Part shown: in pieces, positions 56,720-64,000 of the stretch
How the letters are laid out: the number at the start of each line of letters is the position of its first letter
How positions within the stretch are numbered: the stretch's first letter is position 1
NCBI GenBank assembly: GCA_964016875.1
Contig: OZ024718.1
Location: 1,493,001 to 1,557,000, forward strand
Direction of reading: 5' to 3'
Source: Fallopia convolvulus
Taxonomy: Eukaryota > Streptophyta > Magnoliopsida > Caryophyllales > Polygonaceae
Length of the DNA: 64,000 bases
Translations under genes and position numbers: made by a program
Notes under the pieces: generated by a model
Told to the model about the DNA's origin: nothing
The model's database searches: none
The model's input: only the letters and a program-made list of their open reading frames with translations

Positions 56720-58380
56720 AGTAGGTTCTATCATATTCCGAGATAAAATGTTATTCTGAGATATAAATGTTATTCTGAGATAAAAGTGCCACTTCGCTTA
56801 TCCTTTCGCTTCCTCAAGTTCATCAAGATCAAAGTTGAAAGATCATCGCACCAATTTCATATTCTTTGAGAGTGGTAGTTTTTCAAGATAATTTCAAACA
56901 TATGTACTAAAGTCAATATGGATACTAGCGAGGTTGGTATAAGTAATGGTATTGGGGGTTGAACAAAGAAGGAAAACTCAATGTGGGAGTGTCCTCTGGT
57001 GCAAAGTATATATTGGGCCTTCTTCTCAAATGATTGCCAATTAAAAAGTCCCCAAATTGCAACATAATTCTTCCAATCAATTGCAACTAACCCTAACTCA
57101 GTAACTATAAATCAAGAATCAATTTGCTAACCCTATTTCCCCTTTCAAATAAAAGTCGAGTAATAACTAACCCTCTGTCTCAATAGAGCAAATATTTTCT
57201 CAAATCTACTAACCTTCTTTCGACCCCCTCTTTCAAATCAATGATGGATAATAAATGTTGGATTATTCTTATCAAATAAAATTTAATTGTATCTTAGAAT
57301 GTGAAATGTCTCAAATGTAAGACTAGCTAAGATGGTTGAAACATCGATAATGTATCTTTGAAATATAAACTTTACACTATTCCGATCCCGGCTCTTCGGT
57401 CTCTTACTTCTGCTCTCCTAAGTTTAGATGTTTTGCATAAAAGCTGAAGCACAACAGTCGAACATGTAAAAAAAAAAAAGTGGACGGATTATTCTAATGA
57501 AAGACTAAGAAAGCGAGGAGGACGATTGTTTCAAAAAGAGGAAACTAAACACGATTCTCACAACACGAGATCACTACCGCAGGGTGTCACTTAGATCATA
57601 AAGATCAATAGAATAAAGAGAACGATTCTCATCGACATCACATAAGAATTAAGCCGAAATCAGTCGACATTGAATATAAATCTAATTGATAGAATAACGG
57701 AAATGGTTCTAATCAACTTTACAAAAGACATAAACCGAATTCCGTCGGCATTGCAAATGACTCTAATCAATAGAATGTAGAAATACTACATACTTCTTCG
57801 AGTAAATATAATACGAGCTAGGATCCAACTCTAGGGAACATTGGTACTCTCTTCTATGTAATATGATAATCACAAGAGGTGGTTAATAGGACGACGTCTT
57901 TCGTCCTAAACCTATTACAATCCACAACAATGTTTCAGACGAAATATTCGTCCTAAACCTATAACTAAATACTAAATTCAGTTCTTTCACGAAAACAAAA
58001 TAAGAAACAATAGTTATTATATCCTATCAAACTTGTCAATTATTAAGATCACATAATAATTATCAGTATGGAAATATTAAACGATGAACCTTAACTCATT
58101 CAATAATGTTAAAGCAAACAGAATATCAGTACATTATTTATTAACCCAATTGAATAAAATAGAGAAAAAAAAATAGAGAATAAGACCCAATGGCTATTCG
58201 GCCCATTTGAACAAAATTAACATGGTTGTTTTAGATATAGAACCCAATAGAATAAAAACAATCTAGAAAAGTCAATACTTTCCACACTGATTTAGCAAGT
58301 TTGCAGTACAGAAAAACATGCATCTAAGTTTCAACCTCACCACACAGACTGCATAAGAAAAAGTCTATATCTACATGGCA
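56720..58380. other. Gene-free interval
   Basis: AT-rich sequence. A diverged duplication is visible at about 57590-57780 (aatagaataaagagaacgattctc / gatagaataacggaaatgg and two ccgaaatcagtcg-like blocks), and cgtcctaaacctatta occurs twice near 57902 and 57949. No coding sequence is supported. Confidence 0.45.
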
Positions 58381-58384
58381 GAAT

Positions 58385-59764
58385 ATTCTTGGAAGTCCTT
58401 CATGCGAAATTTTTAATTTTTGGAATGACCGGGATCTTCCAAATACGCTTCCAGAAAGACTTTTGAGCCGATGAATCGGACAACTCCCTCTCACCATTTT
58501 TATTCTTCCAATCTCCCTGTTGGAACGAGTGTGTTAGTAATACAGACATTGTTCCCACGGGAACAGTGAACTGGGCAGCGGAAATAAATACAGTTATGCA
58601 GGTAACAGTTTGACACGATCTCTTTAGAGTGGAAACCTCGATCAACCAACTAGTTGAGCGAGTAAAACCACTACCTCCTTAGAGGATTTCAAATGACTTC
58701 TTATATTATTAATTCTTTCACGAGCTGCAAAGGCAAGCAGGGACTCCAAGATAATCTAGTCTAATCTCTAGACCCTAGATCTATCAAACCCTAACTTCTC
58801 AGCCTAAGCACGTAACGATAATAATCTAAGAAGACTTAAAAACCCTAGTAACAACTTACTTAACACCTTGACGAAGCTTCAATGGCGCTTGAATGCTCTG
58901 CTGCTCGATAGCAATGGAGATCGGTCGAGATCGGTCAATAGAAAACCTAAACGATACTCTTATTTATAGAAGAGACTTGGATCTGATATAATATTATTTC
59001 CTTGCCACGAAATAATATTTTTCCATCCAAAATATCTTCTACAAACTGATTTAAACAATATAATATTCCATGAGATCTTTCCTTAACCTAGAAATCTTCT
59101 CCTTGCATCACAAGCTACTCCCAATTTGGTGAGATATGATTCCGATTTTATCTTTAGAGATTATCTTCTAATAACCAACTATTCCAGCTGTCAAATCTTC
59201 GAGAATCAAATCTTCCAAAGTTGAAAGGACGCACTTTCCTTATTTAGAATCTGTCCAAGCACATACGCGGTTGGCACTGCTGTTCCCTTTGGAACAGACG
59301 TTGTTCCCTCACATCAGCATCAACTCATTCTTGCTTCAATCCATACTTCTCATTTGACCTGTATTACCTGAAATTACTATGGAAACATACAATCCATTAA
59401 ATCTCTTGGAGTTTGTCATTATCAAAACACAAGAGAACGATCGGTATTGTTCCCTTGGTAACAATGTCTGTTCCCATGGTACCAATATCCAACACTCCCA
59501 ATAGAACGATTTGTTGTGCTGAAACCAGCACAACGAATCTTGTACACTAGGATCGACCAGGTGGATTTTGAGAATTTCCTCGGCATAAAAAAAAAGCAGC
59601 ACTTCATTAACCAAATCTGCATGCCATGAGTTCAAATTCCAGTCAATAAGATCACAAGCCCTGAGATTATGATTTTCAACATCAGGAACCGAGATAACTC
59701 GAAAAGAATTAGGACTTGGAATCCATTTATCCCTAAAAACCTCAACAGAAGTTCCATTGCCCAC
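58385..59764 (-). pseudogene. LINE remnant (zinc-binding/RT-distal region) split by a solo LTR
   Basis: On the minus strand 59764-59500 reads MGNGTSVEVFRDKWIPSPNS, then NHNLRACDLIDW, ending NKSFYWE. This matches the segment after the RT domain of plant LINEs (GNG-x-x-x-x-F-W-x-D-x-W). After the LTR, 58510-58400 continues DWKNKNGERELSDSSAQKSF and FWKRIWKIPVIPKIKNF, then decays. The reverse transcriptase and RNase H parts are absent. Confidence 0.8.
58518..59494 (-). mobile_element. Solo LTR, 977 bp, inserted in the LINE remnant
   Basis: Begins tgttggaacgag and ends atatccaaca on the plus strand. The 5-bp word ctccc is duplicated exactly at 58513-58517 and 59495-59499, and removing the insert restores the LINE segment. 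Read on the minus strand it starts TGTTGGATATTGGTACCATG, closely related to the LTR start at 63305 (TGTTGGATACTGGTATCATG), which sets its orientation and links the two as one copia-like lineage. Confidence 0.88.
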
Positions 59765-59829
59765 TTGCCAAAATAAACCAGCCTCAAGAACAGCCCTTGC
59801 ATTTAAGATACTAGGGGATCAAATTATCT

Positions 59830-60440
59830 ATCAAAGAAGGACAATTAAACATTTCTTGTTGCATGAGCACAATGTATATAGATGTATGAGTGTAACACTT
59901 TAGTACGCAAAACACATAGCATGCACACTATGTAATCGTTTTATTTCTACTGAATAAAAACGGGCTATAAGCTCTCCTTAACTACCAAAAAAAAAATCAA
60001 AGCAGGGTAAATGTTCAAACGAGCAACACCATCAAGAGAAATGAATTGGCTTAAAAGACCATACAAGCATGCTCATTTTCAACATATATATAGAATACAT
60101 CTATGTGGCTTGAATTATGTGGCTTAAACATAGACAATAAGACATATATGTTTGATCAAAATAAAGTAATTAAATGGGCCCGACCCAAGTAACATATTCG
60201 ATTGGCCTAGAGAACAATCTTATGTTGGCATACAAATTAACCACCTCATGCTTGTAAGATGAAAATATTATTTTATGTGGGAGATTCCCTCCAAATTGTC
60301 CCACATTGATGATAAGCACATAAGCAATAATTTCCCACATCTTATAAATAGGAGATGAAAGTTGAAAAAATAAAGGGTAGAGAAATATCTTCGGATCAAG
60401 ATAGAAATAGGATTCAACATTTTTTATTGCTCTATTTCAT
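59830..60440. other. Gene-free interval
   Basis: No exon is recognised. The segment about 60280-60420 (tgggagattccctcc, ttcccacatcttataaatag) has the look of an LTR U3 region with a TATA-like box, but no second LTR or boundary was found. Confidence 0.4.
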
Positions 60441-60457
60441 GAGTGAGACTTCAATTT

Positions 60458-60660
60458 GTTACAAAATGAATGGTTGTAGTTAAATTTGCGTTATGAAATG
60501 GTGAAATTGTTGATATAGTTACAAAATGAATGGTTGTAGTTAAATTTGCGTTATGAAATGGTGAAATTGTTGATATAGTTATAAAATGAATGGTTGTAGT
60601 TTAGTTTGAGGGTGAGATCAAAATTAGTTGTAATTTAGTTTGAGGGTGAGATCAAAATCA
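60458..60660. repeat. Minisatellite: 60-bp unit (about 2.4 copies) plus a 32-bp unit (2 copies)
   Basis: gttacaaaatgaatggttg, with gttaaatttgcgttatgaaa and gttgatata, repeats with a 60-bp period from 60458 to 60600. It is followed by two copies of gtttgagggtgagatcaaaa. Units are nearly identical, so the array is recent. Confidence 0.92.
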
Positions 60661-60724
60661 TAAAATACTGTTCTTGTTGATGCTATTGGTTAGTTTGGTA
60701 AGTCCTTTCAATAATATGTTATTG

Positions 60725-60905
60725 GTTGGTTTCTTAAACCCGAAATTTAACCCGACCCATTCGATCCACCAGAAAGCATAGAGTGGATTGGATTAGGGTG
60801 ACCCATCCAACCGGGTGGGGTTGGGTTTGGATGGGGTTAATTATGAGGTGGGTCGGGTTTGAAAATGGTCCATCCAAGACCTGACCCATTGCCATGTCTA
60901 ATGCA
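60725..60905. repeat. Truncated hAT-type MITE relic
   Basis: Repeated gggttgggtttg, cccgacccattcg and gggtcgggtttg motifs end in cccattgccatgtcta, the inverse of tagacatggcaatggg, the kind of terminus seen in the other hAT MITEs of this window. The left terminus is missing. Confidence 0.45.
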
Positions 60906-61291
60906 CGCTTTAAACAAACAAGAACTCCAAGGGTTTTACTGAGTCTGGTTATTATAAGCACCACCATATATATACTCACTCCTAGACGCACCGATTGAGT
61001 TCGCTTTCTTCATCCTACCACCGACTCTCATATTAATCACAACCAGTTTATCATCTTTAATCCTACTAGTCAACTCCATCTTTGAGATGATTAAAGACAA
61101 GAAGATAATCTCACTATCCTTGGTAGAAATGATCAGTGCAACTCCTTTTGGACCAATTGCTTATGCTACGATAAATTTCTTTACCCGGCCTCATCTCTTA
61201 CTTAATTTTGTACAATGCAAAAGTTAATTTTTTTTTTCTCTTTCTCTCCTTCATGTACTAAAAAAGAGGTCCATCATATCCATACATGTAG

Positions 61292-61951
61292 GTGCTTGGA
61301 ATTGTTTGGTTTTTGTTGCTGAAAATGGTCTTTGTTTAGGAAGATGCTTTTTTGGCAAGACAAGGTTGATGGAAGCCTCAAGCAACAATGTTACACCAAA
61401 TGGTTGTTAGGTGTAAGGTTTGGGAAACTTATAGCCTTAGACCTCTATTGGCTACATATGTGTGCATGTATGTTGTATTACATAACCACCCTCACAAAAA
61501 ACAACTGGTTCAGTGCTATCAACCCTCGTTTCAGTCAACTGCCTCTCTTCACCTGCTACACTAAAGCGGTGTACTTTAGCTATGTAACCCTATCTACACT
61601 TGGTAAGTTGATTTGTTTTTTTGTTTTGTTTAATTATATTTCATTTACTAGCTCCTCCTATATTGCATGCAATAATGTATCTAGTAGCTAGCTAAGTGTT
61701 GTGGTAATGTACTAGTAACAATATTTTTTGTTTGTTTAATCATCTATAATGTAGGGTATGGGGACGTGCACCCTGTAAACACTCTAGAAATTTGGGTGGT
61801 TAAAGTCTTACTACTTGTCACGGCCGTCATTGATGTTGTGTCAGCCCACATGGGCAACAATCTCTTAAAGAAGTTTTTGAAGTTGAGAAGGCAAAAAAGA
61901 GGAGAAGGAGATCAAGATATGGAGTTGGGTTCTCAAGTAGTTAATCAATAA
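61292..61951 (+). pseudogene. Pore-only fragment of a SKOR/GORK-like K+ channel, copy 2
   Basis: Inverted homologue of 55451-56049. The two exon-like blocks, 61292-61602 and 61755-61951, use the same acceptor and donor contexts (tgtag|GTGC, ACTTG|GTAAG, tag|GGTATGG) and the same phase. Exon b has the identical length of 197 bp. The protein reads LGVRFGKLIALDLYWLHMCA, pore YVTLSTLGYGDVHPVN, S6 VSAHMGNNLLKKFLKL, and ends SQVVNQ. Exon a is one base longer than in copy 1, with a frameshift and stop near 61335, so an unbroken frame exists only from ATG at 61344. Flanking intron sequence (tcatatccatacatg) is shared with copy 1, showing both derive from the same partial gene. Confidence 0.75.
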
Positions 61952-62586
61952 ATGCTTTCATGTATCAAAACATTGTATGATCATACTATATAGCAAAGTA
62001 TAGTACGTATTCAATAGTTACTTTTCATGTATTTTTGCAACTCTTTAGTAATAAGTGAAGGTTTGCATCCTATTCCATTGCAAATCGATCTCGTCTTTTA
62101 TAAACAAGCTTGGATCTTTTAAACTTCTCATTACACAACACTTTTCTATTAAAAGCATCTTTTACTCTTTAGTGAGAGATTTTCTCTTATAAATCATTGT
62201 GAATGGAGATGACTCAATAGAGGTATGACTCAACGGGGATGATTTAGGTTAGATCTATAACCTCAACAAAGATAGATCGAACCCAACACAAGATTGAATT
62301 CGATAAAGGATATGAATCAACGGGGATCGAGCCTAGGTGAACGGAGATGAGAAGAATTATAAGAGGAAGATGAGAAAGGTAGAAAGGGTCGACGCCCGAA
62401 TGTAAGGAAGGAAAGCTCTCTACTCAACTTACATAATTCAAACGCGGTTGCAAAATAAGACAAGGAGAGTTTATATAGTTGCTCTCTAGAAACCTATGTG
62501 GACTAGCAAGGACTACAAGTCACTTGCACATGCCCACAACAAAACCAAGCAAAGACATAAAATAGTAATGCATATAAAGTCATAAA

Positions 62587-63552
62587 AATTTGGGGTTACT
62601 CTCCCGATCTTGAGGAACAGTTTGGCTTCTTTCCGAACAAAGGGAATATTGAGAAAATGCACTTCAAAGGTCATGTTAAGGCTGAGTCCTCTAAGAAACC
62701 AACTCCAAAGAGAAAAGTGGCCAAGGGCAAAGAGGCTGAGTCATCCACTGCTGAACAGATCTTAGAGGTTCTCGAGGAGATAAGTGAGAAGATGGATCAA
62801 TTACTGGACTTCTTTCCTCAAGTTTTGAAGCAGCTCTCCAGGCGCTCATAGATGGATCATCCTTTCTATCCCTAGTTCATTTCCCTCCCACAAAACAATT
62901 TTCTTTTCTACTATTTTAAGGACATTTTGCTATGTGTTTCTGTTGCTTTCTCTTCATGCCTAGTGTTTAAGAACTTTTGATGTACTCTCTGCTTTTATCT
63001 AGTATTAATGAAGATATTTTGACGATTAGATCTTTTGTGCATTGTTCTTCTTCTTGATTTACTGAATTGTTTGATGATGTCAAAAGGGGGAAGTTTGGAA
63101 AATTGTAGAGATGCGCTTATGTTTAAAGGTACATAACATTGTTCCCTTAGGAACGGTCCATATGCTAAGGGGGAACAATAGTCACTTAAAAATTCTGAAA
63201 ATGATAATGATCTTGCTAAGGGGGGACAACAAAATAGATGTCTAACTCAGTTGTTTAATTATGCAATTTTTGTATAGGTTTGTCATAATCAAAAAGGAGG
63301 AAATTGTTGGATACTGGTATCATGGGAACAATGACTGTTACCATGAGACCATTGTCAAGTATACCTCTTAAGTTTTGATCATGACAAACTCTATAAGGAC
63401 TAACGATTTTTATGTCTCTATAAATTTGAACCGAAACAAAATCGAACCAAAACCGAATTTTGGAAAATGCCCAAACTGAACCGAATAAGATCGGTTTCGG
63501 TTTCGATTTCGGCTCAAAATTTCGGTTTGAACCGAACCATGCTCAGCCCTAG
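62587..63552 (+). mobile_element. 3' end of a SIRE-like Ty1/copia element with broken LTR
   Basis: A reading frame from about 62587 to 62851 (FGFFPNKGNIEK, a Lys-rich stretch, EEISEKMDQLLDF) is followed by about 450 bp of AG-rich spacer with repeated tgttcccttaggaac and ctaagggggaaca words. A purine tract (aaaaaggaggaaa) precedes an LTR beginning TGTTGGATACTGG at 63305. A hAT-type MITE fragment interrupts the LTR at about 63415-63552. The family is inferred from this layout; the pol genes are absent. Confidence 0.5.
63415..63552. mobile_element. hAT MITE fragment within the LTR
   Basis: aaatttgaaccgaaac, gaattttggaaaatgccc, gatcggtttcggttt and catgctcagcccta match the right half and terminus (catgcttagccct) of the MITE at 40415-40796. 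Left end lost. Confidence 0.65.
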
Positions 63553-64000
63553 TTCTAGGAAGGAGTTCTCTATATAAAGCACACATTGCCTCTCTTTGTA
63601 CTCAGTTTTGGTTTTGTGTGGGATAGAGATTACTCTTCCACCTTAGCCCTTACTCCCAAAGCTCTCTTCTCTCTCTCTCTTGCTTTCTATTCTACAAACT
63701 TTCATTCTCTCAATAAAAAAACACTCAAACACCATCGATCTATTTGCGTTGCTTGTGCGACTTGCCTACGAGACCGAATCCTTGGAGAATCATGACCCGA
63801 CCCCCTCGGGTTGCTATCATTAGTGTGTTTTTAGTATCATTGGTCCTTTTTGTGCTTGTTGTCTTTATTATTGCATTCGAAATTGGGTTATCCTTGATTG
63901 TGGTTAGTAATTTGACCATAACACCACGTATTGTGCTAGCCTAAAGCCGCCCTCTCGGCCTGCCTAAACTAGCCTTGCACTTTGCGTTTACTTTGGTTTC
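63553..64000 (+). other. LTR-like or leader-like region at the window edge
   Basis: A TATA-like ctatataaagc near 63571 is followed by a CT-rich leader. An ORF of 50 codons at 63793-63945 begins MTRPPRVAIISVFLVSLVLF and is a single hydrophobic segment. This could be the rest of the interrupted LTR or the start of an unrelated transcript cut by the window; I cannot decide. Confidence 0.35.

Noticed and set aside
56542..56724. Hydrophobic 60-codon ORF rich in FVLWLVFG
   Set aside because: Product of a short tandem nucleotide repeat, with no conserved context.

Overview
This is nuclear DNA of a flowering plant, most likely a eudicot. It is AT-rich, its genes carry GT-AG introns, and it is packed with plant transposable elements: Ty1/copia and Ty3/gypsy LTR elements, TRIMs, LINEs, SINE-like repeats, hAT, CACTA, Mutator-like, Stowaway and Tourist-like elements. 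The genes are plant families (PEX11, a plant ARM-repeat protein, a BAP-like C2 protein, thioesterases, SKOR-like channel fragments). I see nothing bacterial, organellar or viral. I cannot name the species. Layout: 1.2-5.4 kb is a decayed Ty1/copia element with both LTRs and a 5-bp target duplication. 5.7-7.8 kb (minus) is a complete seven-exon PEX11C/D-type peroxisomal gene, and 9.5-11.1 kb (minus) is an intact intronless-CDS ARM-repeat gene. From 12.6 to 26 kb there are mostly transposons: a hAT MITE, a GC-rich inverted repeat, a 9-bp-TSD MITE, a LINE remnant split by a 2.6-kb gypsy solo LTR, a nearly complete but dead hAT element, and a CACTA end with part of its transposase. From 26 to 41 kb, all on the minus strand, lies a small duplicated gene neighbourhood: one C2-domain gene with a broken partial tandem copy, then three tandem three-exon acyl-CoA-thioesterase-like genes (A, B, C). 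A relic of the C2 start codon region beside copy C suggests that the duplicated block once carried both gene types. Each thioesterase copy has acquired a different MITE in intron 1. At 42.6-45.9 kb (plus) four exons assemble into a 284-codon divergent PCNA-like sliding clamp, to my reading the most unusual gene here. Its first intron holds a TRIM, and its second a TRIM with three LTRs and two internal regions. From 47 to 64 kb there is a long-TIR MITE, a nearly full-length but frameshifted LINE (49.0-55.15 kb), two inverted pore-only fragments of an outward-rectifier-like K+ channel (55.5-56.0 kb minus and 61.3-62.0 kb plus), a second LINE remnant split by a solo LTR, a 60-bp minisatellite, and the 3' end of another copia-like element. 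Exon boundaries were assigned by eye from splice dinucleotides, reading frame and family resemblance; no alignment or transcript data were available.
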